Assembly: GCA_024235955.1 (NCBI GenBank)
Contig: JACKLJ010000001.1
Coordinates: 853,501 to 917,500 of the forward strand
Direction: 5' to 3'
DNA length: 64,000 nt
Origin: Burkholderiaceae bacterium
Lineage (GTDB): Bacteria > Pseudomonadota > Gammaproteobacteria > Burkholderiales > Burkholderiaceae_C
Below are positions 56,353-64,000 of the stretch, in pieces (position 1 is the first letter of the stretch; every line of letters begins with the position of its first letter). The notes under the pieces are model-generated. The model saw only the letters and a program-made list of their open reading frames with translations. It searched no databases and was not told where the DNA came from. The translations under genes were made by a program, and so were the position numbers.

Positions 56353-57288
56353 ATGAACGACAAGCCCACTTCCGGAGATTTCACCAAGACCGCCGGCTGG
56401 CTCGACTGGTACACCGGCCCGAGCAAGCCGCGTTTCCAGGTGCCCGCCGGCAGCGTCGATGCGCACTGCCACGTGTTTGGCCCAGGCGCGCAGTTTCCGT
56501 ACGCGCCGGAGCGCAAGTACACCCCCTGCGACGCCAGCAAGCAGCAGCTGTTCGCCCTGCGCGACCACCTGGGCTTTGCCCGCAACGTGGTCGTGCAGGC
56601 CACCTGCCACGGCGCCGACAACCGCGCGCTGGTGGATGCGCTGCAGGCAGCCAACGGCAGGGCACGCGGCGTGGCCACCGTCAAGCGCAGCGTGACCGAC
56701 GAGGAGCTGCAGGCGCTGCACGCCGCCGGCGTGCGCGGCGTGCGCTTCAACTTCGTCAAGCGGCTGGTGGACTTCACGCCCAAGGACGAGCTGATGGAGA
56801 TCGCCGGCCGCATCGCCAAGCTGGGCTGGCACGTGGTGATCTACTTCGAGGCGGTGGACCTACCCGAGCTGTGGGACTTCTTCACCGCGCTGCCCACCAC
56901 GGTGGTGGTCGACCACATGGGTCGCCCGGACGTGAGCAAGGGCGTGGACAGCGACGAATTCGCGCTGTTCCTGAAATTCATGCGCGAGCACCCCAACGTG
57001 TGGAGCAAGGTGAGCTGCCCGGAGCGCCTTTCCGTGAGCGGCCCGCCGGCGCTGAATGGCGAGCAGAACGCCTACCGCGACGTCGTGCCCTTCGCCCGCA
57101 AGGTGGTCGAGCTGTTCCCCGACCGCGTGCTGTGGGGAACCGATTGGCCGCATCCGAACCTCAAGAACCACATGCCCGACGACGGCCTGCTGGTGGACTT
57201 CATCCCGCACATCGCGCCCACGGCCGAGCTGCAGAAGAAGCTGCTGGTGGACAACCCGATGCGCCTGTACTGGCCCGAGGAACGTTGA
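56353..57288 (+). CDS. ligI: 2-pyrone-4,6-dicarboxylate hydrolase
   Basis: A 311-residue cytosolic amidohydrolase with VDAHCHVFGPGAQFPYAPER (His38, His40), RGVRFNFVKRLVDFTPKDEL, VVVDHMGRPDVSKGVDSDEF and WGTDWPHPNLKNHMPDDGLL. LigI opens the lactone of 2-pyrone-4,6-dicarboxylate to oxalomesaconate. A paralogue without the long N-terminal extension is at 22.6-23.5 kb. The gene corresponds to pmdD. The family A copy A17 separates it from the dioxygenase gene. Confidence 0.93.
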   Translation: MNDKPTSGDFTKTAGWLDWYTGPSKPRFQVPAGSVDAHCHVFGPGAQFPYAPERKYTPCDASKQQLFALRDHLGFARNVVVQATCHGADNRALVDALQAANGRARGVATVKRSVTDEELQALHAAGVRGVRFNFVKRLVDFTPKDELMEIAGRIAKLGWHVVIYFEAVDLPELWDFFTALPTTVVVDHMGRPDVSKGVDSDEFALFLKFMREHPNVWSKVSCPERLSVSGPPALNGEQNAYRDVVPFARKVVELFPDRVLWGTDWPHPNLKNHMPDDGLLVDFIPHIAPTAELQKKLLVDNPMRLYWPEER

Positions 57289-57302
57289 GCACTGGCTCGC
57301 AA

Positions 57303-57362
57303 CACTATGAAAATCGTAGCTGCCTGCGCCCGTCATACAAGGGCTTAGGGTGGATTTGATGC
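57303..57362 (+). repeat. Family A dispersed repeat, copy A17
   Basis: ACTATGAAAATCGTAGCTGC, then TGCGCCCGTC, then CAAGGGCTTAGGGTGGATTT. It lies between ligI and the fused dioxygenase gene, ending 21 bases before the start. Confidence 0.85.
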
Positions 57363-57383
57363 CTAATTTTCGGAGAGCATGAC

Positions 57384-58757
57384 ATGGCGCTCGACAAACC
57401 GTATCTGGACGTTCCCGGAACGACCATCTTCGATGCCGACCAGAGCCGCAAGGGCTACTGGCTGAACCAGTTCTGCATGAGCCTGATGAAGGCCGAGAAC
57501 CGCGAGCGCTTCAAGAAGGACGAGGCCGCCTACCTGACCGAATGGCCGATGACCGACGAGCAGCGCGCCGCCGTGCGCGCGCGCGACCTCAACTGGATGA
57601 TGCGCACCGGCGGCAACATCTACTTCCTCTCCAAGCTCGGCGCCACCGATGGCCTGAGCTTTCAGCAGATGGCCGGCAGCATGACCGGCATGACCGAGCA
57701 GCAGTACCGCGACATGATGGTGCACGGCGGTCGCAGCCCGGAAGGCAACCGCTACCAGGGCGAGGGCGGCGATGCGCAGGGCCCGATGTCGCGCTCCGAC
57801 GCCTGGATGGCCTGGGAGAAGTCGCATGGCAGCGATCTGGCCGAGCAGGTGCTGGCGGCCGAGGCCACGGCCGGCAAGGCGGCCGACCCGGCGGCGCACG
57901 CGCGCATCACCGCGTCGGTGTACTCGTCGCACGTGCCGGCCATCGGCGCCGCCATCGACCACGGCAAGACCGAAGAGCCCTACTGGAAGCCACTGTTCGC
58001 CGGCTTCGAGCCTTCCAAGCAGTGGATGAAGGAGCACATGCCCGACGTGGTGTTCCTGGTCTACAACGACCACGCCACCAACTTCGATCTCGGCGTGATC
58101 CCCACCTTCGCCATCGGCACCGCGGCCGAGTTCCAGCCGGCCGACGAGGGCTATGGCCCGCGCCCGGTGCCCATGGTCATGGGGCATCCCAAGCTGGCCT
58201 CGCACATCGCGCAGTCGGTGATCCAGCAGGACTTCGACCTCACCCTCGTCAACGAGCTCAAGGTGGACCACGGGCTCACGGTGCCCATGAACCTGCTGTT
58301 CGGCTCGCCCGCGGCCTGGCCCTGCAAGGTGATCCCGTTCCACGTCAATGTGGTGCAGTACCCGGTGCCTTCGGGTAAGCGCTGCTTCCAGCTGGGGCAG
58401 GCCATCCGCCGCGCCATCGAGAGCTACGACGAGCCGCTCAACGTACAGATCTGGGGCACCGGTGGCATGAGCCACCAGCTGCAGGGGCCGCGCGCCGGCC
58501 TGATCAACGCGGAGTGGGACAACCGCTTCCTGGATCGCCTGATCGCCGACCCGGCCGACCTGTCCACCATGCCGCACATCGACTACGTGCGCGAAGCCGG
58601 CAGCGAGGGCATCGAGCTGGTGATGTGGCTCATCGCCCGCGGCGCCATGAGCGACGTGGCCGGCAGCGGCAAGCCACCCAGGGTGGCGCACCGCTTCTTC
58701 CACGTGCCGGCCTCCAACACGGCGGTGGGCCATCTGATCCTGGAAAACCAGCTGTAG
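57384..58757 (+). CDS. ligAB: Protocatechuate 4,5-dioxygenase, fused alpha (LigA) and beta (LigB) subunits
   Basis: The 457-residue protein joins a LigA-like domain (residues about 1-125; LDKPYLDVPGTTIFDADQSR, MMRTGGNIYFLSKLGATDGL) to a LigB-like domain (about 172-457; ARITASVYSSHVPAIGAAID). A linker of about 45 residues lies between. Iron ligands are His183, His230 and a Glu in EAGSEGIELVMW (about 404-415); the catalytic acid/base His296 is in KVDHGLTVP. In Sphingobium and Comamonas these are two genes, while DesB/GalA gallate dioxygenases are fused in the reverse order. There is no start codon at the LigB domain, so fusion is real. Gallate is an alternative substrate. Confidence 0.88.
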   Translation: MALDKPYLDVPGTTIFDADQSRKGYWLNQFCMSLMKAENRERFKKDEAAYLTEWPMTDEQRAAVRARDLNWMMRTGGNIYFLSKLGATDGLSFQQMAGSMTGMTEQQYRDMMVHGGRSPEGNRYQGEGGDAQGPMSRSDAWMAWEKSHGSDLAEQVLAAEATAGKAADPAAHARITASVYSSHVPAIGAAIDHGKTEEPYWKPLFAGFEPSKQWMKEHMPDVVFLVYNDHATNFDLGVIPTFAIGTAAEFQPADEGYGPRPVPMVMGHPKLASHIAQSVIQQDFDLTLVNELKVDHGLTVPMNLLFGSPAAWPCKVIPFHVNVVQYPVPSGKRCFQLGQAIRRAIESYDEPLNVQIWGTGGMSHQLQGPRAGLINAEWDNRFLDRLIADPADLSTMPHIDYVREAGSEGIELVMWLIARGAMSDVAGSGKPPRVAHRFFHVPASNTAVGHLILENQL

Positions 58758-58790
58758 CCCTTGACTGACGGGCGCAGGCAGCTATCAAAC
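58755..58790 (-). repeat. Family A dispersed repeat, copy A18 (short)
   Basis: On the minus strand: ATAGCTGCCTGCGCCCG then CAAGGGCTACAG. The first bases are the ligAB stop codon (TAG), and the ligC ribosome site AAGGAG follows immediately. Confidence 0.75.
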
Positions 58791-58800
58791 AAGGAGTGAC

Positions 58801-59778
58801 ATGAGCAAGACCCTGAAAGTCGCGCTGGCCGGTGCCGGCGCCTTCGGCATCAAGCACCTGGACGGCATCCGGAACATCGACGGCGTCGAGGTCGTCTCGC
58901 TGGTCAGCCGGGATCTGGACAAGACCAGCGAAGTGGCGGCCAAGTACGGCATCGGCCACGTCACCACCGACCTGGCCGACAGCCTGAAGCAGCCGGGGCT
59001 GGACGCCGTGATCCTGTGCACGCCCACGCAGATGCACGCCGCGCAGGCCATCCAGTGCCTGGAGGCCGGCAAGCACGTGCAGGTGGAGATCCCGCTGTGC
59101 GACAGCCTGGCCGATGGCGAGAAGGTGCTGGCGCTGCAGCGCAAGACCGGCCTGGTGGCCATGGTCGGTCACACGCGCCGCTTCAACCCCAGCCACCAGT
59201 TCGTGCACAAGAAGATCGCCGCGGGCGAACTCAGCATCCAGCAGATGGATGTGCAGACCTACTTCTTCCGCCGCACCAACATGAACGCGCTGGGCCAGCC
59301 GCGCAGCTGGACCGATCACCTGCTGTGGCACCACGCCGCGCACACCGTGGACCTGTTCGCCTACCAGGCCGGCAGCCCCATCGTGCAGGCGAACGCCGTG
59401 CAGGGGCCGATCCACAAGGAGCTGGGCATCGCCATGGACATGAGCATCCAGCTCAAGGCCGCCAACGGCGCGATCTGCACGCTGAGCCTGTCGTTCAACA
59501 ACGACGGGCCGCTGGGCACCTTCTTCCGCTACATCGGCGACACGGCCACCTACATCGCGCGCTACGACGATCTGGTGCAGTCGCACAGCAAGGGCGCGGA
59601 GACGCCGGTGGACGTGAGCCAGGTCGATGTCAGCATGAACGGCATCGAACTGCAGGACCGCGAGTTCTTCGCCGCCATCCGCGAAGGCCGCGAACCCAAC
59701 GCCAGCGTGGCGCAAGTGCTGCCCTGCTATCAGGTCTTACACCAGCTTGATCGGCAGCTGCAGGGTGCCGGACAATAA
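58801..59778 (+). CDS. ligC: 4-carboxy-2-hydroxymuconate-6-semialdehyde dehydrogenase
   Basis: The 325-residue Gfo/Idh/MocA-family protein has the Rossmann motif KVALAGAGAFGIKHLDGIR, the VEIPLCDSLADGE segment (equivalent to the EKP loop) and LLWHHAAHTVDLFAYQAGSP. LigC oxidises the hemiacetal form of the ring-cleavage product to 2-pyrone-4,6-dicarboxylate using NADP+. It follows the dioxygenase directly, as pmdC does, with AAGGAG 6 bases upstream. The TRAP receptor gene starts 45 bp later. Confidence 0.93.
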   Translation: MSKTLKVALAGAGAFGIKHLDGIRNIDGVEVVSLVSRDLDKTSEVAAKYGIGHVTTDLADSLKQPGLDAVILCTPTQMHAAQAIQCLEAGKHVQVEIPLCDSLADGEKVLALQRKTGLVAMVGHTRRFNPSHQFVHKKIAAGELSIQQMDVQTYFFRRTNMNALGQPRSWTDHLLWHHAAHTVDLFAYQAGSPIVQANAVQGPIHKELGIAMDMSIQLKAANGAICTLSLSFNNDGPLGTFFRYIGDTATYIARYDDLVQSHSKGAETPVDVSQVDVSMNGIELQDREFFAAIREGREPNASVAQVLPCYQVLHQLDRQLQGAGQ

Positions 59779-59823
59779 ACGGCAACAGTCTTTTCACTTT
59801 TCAACGCTCCAAGGAGACTCGAC

Positions 59824-60855
59824 ATGACCATGATTCGCCGCCGTTCCGTTCTGGGTGGCATGGCCGCCAGTGCCGTGGGCCTGCCGGTGTTCGCACAGGA
59901 CACCGTGACGCTGCGTTTCCACCAGTTCCTGCCGCCCCAGGCCAACGTGCCCAAGCTGGCCATCGAACCCTGGGCCAAGAAGGTCGAGAAAGACAGCGGC
60001 GGCAAGATCAAGGTGCAGCTGTTCCCGAGCATGCAGCTGGGCGGCAAGCCGCCGGAGCTGTTCGACCAGGCCAAGGACGGCGTGGTGGACCTGATCTGGA
60101 CCGTGCTTGGCTACACGCCGGGCCGCTTCGCCAAGGCCGAGGCCTTCGAGCTGCCGTTCACCACCGGCAGGGCCGAGCCCGGCTCGCTGGCGTTCCAGGA
60201 GTACATCCAGGCCAACGCCATGGACGAGTTCGCCGACGTCAAGCTGATCTGCACGCACATCCACGGCCCTGGCCTGATCCACAGCCGCAACCCGGTGAAC
60301 AAGCTGGAAGACATCAAGGGCATGCGCGTGCGCGGCGGTTCGCGCGTGATCAACATCATGCTGGAGCAGATCGGCGCGGTGCCGGTGGGCATGCCGGTGC
60401 CCGCGGTGGGCGAGGCGCTCTCCAAGGGCGTGATCGACGCCACCACGATCCCGTGGGAGGTGGTGCCTTCGGTCAAGGTGCAGCAGATCGTGCACAACCA
60501 CACCACCTTCACCGGCCCCAAGGGCCTGTACACGCAGACCTTCTGCGTGGCCATGAACAAGGCGCGCTACGACAAGCTGTCGCCCGAGCTGAAGAAGGTG
60601 ATCGACGCCAACTCCGGCGCGGCCACCGCAGCGCTGTTCGGCCGCGCCATGGACGAGGGCGACAAGACCGGCATGGCTGCCGCGCAGAAGGCGGGCAACA
60701 ACATCATCACGCTCGACGCCGCCGAAACGCAGCGCTGGCAGCGCGCCGCCTCCGGTGTGCGCGCCGCCTGGTACGCCGAGCTCAAGGGCAAGGGCATCGA
60801 CGGCGAGAAGCTGGCGTCGGCCGCCGACGCACTGATCGCCAAGCACACCAGGTAA
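59824..60855 (+). CDS. TRAP transporter substrate-binding protein, DctP family
   Basis: The 343-residue precursor begins with a Tat/Sec-like signal (MIRRRSVLGGMAASAVGLPV, then FAQ) and has the DctP fold signatures: the KDGVVDLIWTVLGYTPGRFA segment and KLEDIKGMRVRGGSRVINIM. The final KGVIDATTIPWEVVPSVKVQ strand is typical of the aromatic or keto-acid-binding group. It precedes the DctQ/DctM genes and probably delivers an aromatic acid or a pathway intermediate. GGAG lies 8 bases before ATG 59824. Confidence 0.9.
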   Translation: MTMIRRRSVLGGMAASAVGLPVFAQDTVTLRFHQFLPPQANVPKLAIEPWAKKVEKDSGGKIKVQLFPSMQLGGKPPELFDQAKDGVVDLIWTVLGYTPGRFAKAEAFELPFTTGRAEPGSLAFQEYIQANAMDEFADVKLICTHIHGPGLIHSRNPVNKLEDIKGMRVRGGSRVINIMLEQIGAVPVGMPVPAVGEALSKGVIDATTIPWEVVPSVKVQQIVHNHTTFTGPKGLYTQTFCVAMNKARYDKLSPELKKVIDANSGAATAALFGRAMDEGDKTGMAAAQKAGNNIITLDAAETQRWQRAASGVRAAWYAELKGKGIDGEKLASAADALIAKHTR

Positions 60856-60894
60856 GTCAGCCGGCAGCAGGGCGCATGGCGCCCGCGCCGGTCG

Positions 60895-60943
60895 GCCCGG
60901 CCAGTCGCTCCGCGGGGGGCGGCGGTGCCGGGCAAAATTTTTT
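60895..60943 (+). terminator. Possible attenuator between TRAP receptor and permease genes
   Basis: A GCCCGGC / GCCGGGC stem with a 25-base loop is followed by AAAATTTTTTT. It could end most transcripts after the receptor gene and so keep permease levels low, as is usual for such systems. Confidence 0.35.
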
Positions 60944-61003
60944 GCAAGCATATTCGTGCTTCAGGCCTTGCTGGGCAAGCGCTGGCAGCTATAAGAACCG
61001 TAG
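60943..61003 (-). repeat. Family A dispersed repeat, copy A19
   Basis: On the minus strand TATAGCTGCCAGCGC, then GCAAGGCCTGAAGCACG. It lies in the 193-bp gap between the TRAP receptor and small permease genes. Confidence 0.75.
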
Positions 61004-61048
61004 CAGACTGTCGGGTGACATGCAGTTGGAGCAGATGAGGAGGTACCC

Positions 61049-61567
61049 ATGAATCGTTGGATCTACGGGCTGGCGCGCGGGCTGGCCTGGGTCGGCGGGC
61101 TGGTGCTGGTGGCGCTCACGGTGATGAGCGTCGTCAGCATCCTGGGCCGCGCGGCCTCGTCCTGGGGCCTGGGCCCCGTGCCGGGTGATTTCGAACTGGT
61201 GGAAGCCGGCACCGCCGTGGCGGTGTTCTGCTTCATGCCCTGGTGCCACCTGATGCGCGGCCATGCGGTGGTGGACATTCTCTGGCGGGCCTACCCCCCG
61301 TTCCTGCAGCGGCTGCTCAATGCGCTGAGCCAGTTGCTGATGTTCGGCGTATGGGTGCTGCTGACCTGGCGCATGGCCTACGGCCTGCAGGACTATTACG
61401 AGAACGGCGAGACCAGCTTCATCCTGCACATGCCCGTGTGGTGGGGCTACGCGCTGTGCATGGTGGCCGCCCTGCTGGGTTGCCTGGTGTACCTGTGGGC
61501 GCTGCTGGAGTCGCTGGGCGCGGCCAAGCCGCCGGAAGAAATCGAATTCAGCGGAGGTGGCCACTGA
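61049..61567 (+). CDS. TRAP transporter small permease (DctQ)
   Basis: The 172-residue protein has four membrane helices and the DctQ outline (VGGLVLVALTVMSVVSILGR and FCFMPWCHLMRGHAVVDILW). It couples the receptor to the large permease. ATG 61049 has GAGGAG 9 bases upstream. It overlaps the large-subunit gene by one base (TGATG). Confidence 0.88.
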   Translation: MNRWIYGLARGLAWVGGLVLVALTVMSVVSILGRAASSWGLGPVPGDFELVEAGTAVAVFCFMPWCHLMRGHAVVDILWRAYPPFLQRLLNALSQLLMFGVWVLLTWRMAYGLQDYYENGETSFILHMPVWWGYALCMVAALLGCLVYLWALLESLGAAKPPEEIEFSGGGH

Positions 61568-62883
61568 TGGAGCCGATGACCATCGCCCTCTGGGGCATCG
61601 TGATCATGCTGGTGCTGATCTTCCTGCGTGTGCCCATCGGCCTGTCGATGCTGGCCGTGGGTCTCACGGGCTCCTGGCTGGTCTATGGCAGTGTCGGGCC
61701 GCTGCTGGCCCAGCTCAAGACCTTCACGTTCAGCAACTTCTCCAGCGCGTCGCTGTCGGTGGTGCCGCTGTTCCTGCTCATGGGGCAGTTCGCCGCGCTG
61801 GGCGGCATGTCCACGGCGCTGTTCAAGGCGGCCGAGGCCTTCATCGGCCACCGCAAGGGCGGCGTCGCCATGGCGGCGGTGGGGGCGTGTGCGGGCTTCG
61901 GCTCGATCTGTGGCTCCTCGCTGGCCACCGCGGCCACCATGGGCCAGGTGGCACTGCCGGAGCTGCGCCGCGCCGGCTATGCCGGCAGCCTGGCCACCGG
62001 CGCGCTGGCTGCCGGCGGCACGCTGGGCATCCTGATCCCGCCGTCCATCGTGCTGGTGATCTACGCCGTGCTGGCCGAGCAGAACATCGCCAAGATGTTC
62101 ACCGCCGCCATCGTGCCCGGTATCCTGGCGGCACTGGGCTACATGGTGGTGATCGCCATCCAGGTGCGCGTCAACCCCAAGCTGGCCGGCACCGTGGAGC
62201 GCGCCACCAAGCGCGAGCGCATCGACGCGCTGCTGGCCATCTGGCCGGTGGTGCTGATTTTCCTGCTGGTGATCGGCGGCATCTACGCCGGTATCTTCAC
62301 GCCCACCGAAGGCGCGGCCGTGGGCGCGGGCGGCACCGGCCTGCTGGCCTGGCTGAAGGGCGGTCTGGGGCGCAAGAACCTGCTGTCGGCGCTGGAGGCC
62401 ACGGCAGGCGGCACCGGCATGGTGTTCCTGATCGTGCTGGGCGCGGCGGCGTTCAACAGCTTCCTGGCGCTGTCGCAGCTGCCGCAGGAACTGGCGGCCT
62501 GGGTGGGCGATCAGGGTCTGTCGCCCTACGCCGTGCTGTGGGCGATCCTGGTCTTCTACCTGATCTTCGGCTGCGTGATGGATTCGCTGTCGATGATCCT
62601 GCTCACCATCCCGATCTTCTTCCCCATGGTGTCGGGCCTCGACTTCGGCCTGCCTCCGGAAGAAATGGCGATCTGGTTCGGCGTGCTGGTGCTGATCGTG
62701 GTGGAGGTGGGGCTCATCACGCCACCGGTGGGCATGAACCTTTTCGTGATCCAGGCCATGGCGCCGGACATCAAGATCACCGACACCTACCGCGGCGTAT
62801 GGCCCTTCGTGATGAGCGACCTGATCCGCGTGACGATCCTGGTTGCCTTCCCGGTGATCTCGCTGTTCATCCTGAGGTTCTAG
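61567..62883 (+). CDS. TRAP transporter large permease (DctM)
   Basis: The 438-residue protein has about twelve membrane helices with the DctM signatures AGFGSICGSSLATAATMGQV, GGTLGILIPPSIVLVIYAVL and PTEGAAVGAGGTGLLAWL. It is the ion-driven transport subunit that moves substrate with Na+ or H+. The start ATG 61567 overlaps the dctQ stop codon. The aldo/keto reductase gene is 9 bp downstream and probably part of the same unit. Confidence 0.92.
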   Translation: MEPMTIALWGIVIMLVLIFLRVPIGLSMLAVGLTGSWLVYGSVGPLLAQLKTFTFSNFSSASLSVVPLFLLMGQFAALGGMSTALFKAAEAFIGHRKGGVAMAAVGACAGFGSICGSSLATAATMGQVALPELRRAGYAGSLATGALAAGGTLGILIPPSIVLVIYAVLAEQNIAKMFTAAIVPGILAALGYMVVIAIQVRVNPKLAGTVERATKRERIDALLAIWPVVLIFLLVIGGIYAGIFTPTEGAAVGAGGTGLLAWLKGGLGRKNLLSALEATAGGTGMVFLIVLGAAAFNSFLALSQLPQELAAWVGDQGLSPYAVLWAILVFYLIFGCVMDSLSMILLTIPIFFPMVSGLDFGLPPEEMAIWFGVLVLIVVEVGLITPPVGMNLFVIQAMAPDIKITDTYRGVWPFVMSDLIRVTILVAFPVISLFILRF

Positions 62884-62892
62884 AGGCACGCC

Positions 62893-63897
62893 ATGCAGAC
62901 ACGTCGCCTGGGCCCGTTCACCGTCAGCGCCATCGGCCTGGGGTGCATGAACATCTGCCACGCCTATGGCGTGCCGCCGGCGGCGGAGGAGGGCGAGCGC
63001 CTGCTGCTGGCCGCGCTGGACGCCGGTGTGACCCACTTCGACACCGCGGCGCTGTACGGCTTCGGCGTCAGCGAGGCGATGGTGGGCAAGGTGCTGGGCC
63101 CGCACCGTCAGCGCTTCACCCTGGCCAGCAAGTGCGGCATGACGGTGGAGGCGGGCGACGGTACGGTCAAACCCGGCCGCGTGATCGACGGCCGGCCCGA
63201 GTCGCTGCGCGCCACGTGCGAAGGCTCGCTGAAGCGCCTGAAGACCGACGTGATCGACCTCTACTACCTGCACCGCTGGGACAAGCAGGTGCCGGTGGAA
63301 GACAGCGTGGGCGCGCTGGCCGACCTGGTGCGCGCGGGCAAGATCCGCAGCATCGGTCTGTCGGAGGTTTCTGCCACCACGCTGCGGCGCGCGCACGCCG
63401 TGCATCCCGTCACGGCGGTGCAGACCGAATACTCGCTGTGGACCCGCAACCCCGAGATCGCCGTGCTGCAGGCCTGCCGTGAGCTGGGCGCGAGCTTTGT
63501 CGCCTTCAGCCCGCTGGCGCGCGGCTTCCTGTGCGACGCGGTGCACGACGCCGCGCAGCTGGCCGAAAAGGACATCCGCCGCCCCATGCCGCGCTTCGCG
63601 CCGGACAACCTGCAGCGCAACCTGCAGCTCCTGCCTGCTTACAAAAAGATAGCTGCCTGCGCCGACTGCACGCCGGCCCAGCTGGCCTTGGCCTGGTTGC
63701 TGCACCAGGGCGAGGACATCCTCCCGATCCCCGGCACCACCAGCGTCGCGCACCTGCAGGAGAACCTGGGCGCGGCCGACGTGCGGCTCTCGGCCGAGCT
63801 GCTGGCCGAACTGGATGCGCTGATCAACCAGCGCACCGTGACTGGCGACCGCTACACCGACCAGGCGAACCGCGAAGTCGATACGGAAAAGTTCTGA
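62893..63897 (+). CDS. Aldo/keto reductase
   Basis: The 334-residue TIM-barrel NADPH-dependent reductase has the AKR start LGCMNICHAYGVPPAAEEGE, the DTAALYGFGVSEAMVGKVLG signature with catalytic Asp and Tyr, and DLYYLHRWDKQVPVEDSVGA. The later PIPGTTSVAHLQENLGAADV is the coenzyme loop. It may reduce an aldehyde by-product of the pathway or protect against toxic intermediates. A short segment near residues 250-256 (KKIAACA) matches the repeat A core (copy A20). It ends the operon. Confidence 0.87.
   Translation: MQTRRLGPFTVSAIGLGCMNICHAYGVPPAAEEGERLLLAALDAGVTHFDTAALYGFGVSEAMVGKVLGPHRQRFTLASKCGMTVEAGDGTVKPGRVIDGRPESLRATCEGSLKRLKTDVIDLYYLHRWDKQVPVEDSVGALADLVRAGKIRSIGLSEVSATTLRRAHAVHPVTAVQTEYSLWTRNPEIAVLQACRELGASFVAFSPLARGFLCDAVHDAAQLAEKDIRRPMPRFAPDNLQRNLQLLPAYKKIAACADCTPAQLALAWLLHQGEDILPIPGTTSVAHLQENLGAADVRLSAELLAELDALINQRTVTGDRYTDQANREVDTEKF
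63639..63664 (+). repeat. Partial family A repeat match (A20) inside the aldo/keto reductase gene
   Basis: A 16-base match, GATAGCTGCCTGCGCC, preceded by an A/T-rich TTACAAAAA. Only half of the element is present, so this could be chance convergence or a relic. Confidence 0.4.
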
Positions 63898-63904
63898 GGG
63901 CACA

Positions 63905-63987
63905 CCCCCTGAGTCGCTGAAGCGCCTTCCCCCTTCTTGATGCGCGAGGGGGACACCGCCAGTGGCCGGGACAAGCCCGGCCACGGT
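63905..63987 (+). repeat. Family B dispersed repeat, copy B5
   Basis: CCCTGAGTCGCTGAAGCGCC, then CCCCCTT...AGGGGGAC and GGCCGGGACAAGCCCGGCC. It follows the aldo/keto reductase and ends close to the window end. Confidence 0.7.
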
Positions 63988-64000
63988 GGTCGCTGGGTCG

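Noticed and set aside
61447..63984. An 845-codon open frame on the minus strand across the TRAP and aldo/keto reductase genes
   Set aside because: The plus-strand genes are well supported; the antisense product is a low-complexity His/Gln/Arg-rich sequence.

Overview
The window reads as a chromosomal segment of a high-GC betaproteobacterium, most likely Burkholderiales/Comamonadaceae. This rests on gene content and order, not on a database search. The evidence is an aa3 cytochrome oxidase operon ending near rpoH, a pmd/lig-type protocatechuate 4,5-cleavage operon, several Bug-type periplasmic receptors beside LysR regulators, an intracellular PHB depolymerase, and short dispersed repeats of a kind I associate with this family. 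I saw no rRNA, tRNA, CRISPR array, prophage or complete insertion sequence.

Layout. 1-13.3 kb is housekeeping: a truncated glycosyltransferase, a PHP phosphatase, a YciO-like protein, an M50 protease, trpS, a two-component pair whose 3' ends overlap tail to tail, aroC, a cupin, a GST-like protein, phaZ, a CBS-pair protein, a homoserine sulfhydrylase and an alpha/beta hydrolase. 13.3-21.7 kb holds a YihY-family membrane protein, DUF2069, a GlcD-type flavoprotein, a VWA protein and its MoxR partner, and a dihaem cytochrome c with an FNR-like box. 21.7-29.5 kb is catabolic: LysR, a LigI-like amidohydrolase, an SDR, a Bug receptor, a carboxymuconolactone-decarboxylase-like protein and an EthD-like protein, then pcaI-pcaJ-pcaF for 3-oxoadipate. 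30-39 kb is mixed: a TRIC channel, a RutE-like reductase, TauE, a 267-bp MITE, KefC/KefF, ParA, MaoC, TrmL, ComF and a BioC-like methyltransferase interrupted by a repeat. 39-48.5 kb is the cytochrome oxidase structural and assembly operon, including a 36-residue protein and a divergent SCO-like protein. It ends tail to tail with rpoH, which has a perfect CIRCE operator. 50-63.9 kb is a second catabolic locus: Bug and LysR on the minus strand, then a transporter, ligJ, ligK, a Tat-exported metallo-beta-lactamase-fold protein, ligI, a fused ligA-ligB dioxygenase, ligC, a TRAP transporter and an aldo/keto reductase.

How the genes work together. The 52-60 kb operon encodes uptake of an aromatic acid, 4,5-cleavage of protocatechuate by the fused dioxygenase, oxidation by LigC, lactone opening by LigI, hydration by LigJ and aldol cleavage by LigK to pyruvate and oxaloacetate. 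No oxalomesaconate tautomerase gene (ligU/pmdU) is in the window. The pcaIJF genes are the last steps of the separate beta-ketoadipate route. The cox operon carries subunits I-III with Cox11, Surf1, haem A synthase, haem O synthase and a SCO-like candidate for copper delivery.

The most unusual signal is a dispersed repeat of about 60 bp (family A; 19 to 20 copies, 10 in each orientation). It often lies at gene ends and appears to have become coding sequence: the signal peptide of one Bug protein, an in-frame segment inside a methyltransferase, and C-terminal tails of KefF-like and YihY-like proteins. A second repeat family (B; five copies) and a perfect-TIR MITE inserted into a family A copy add to the picture.
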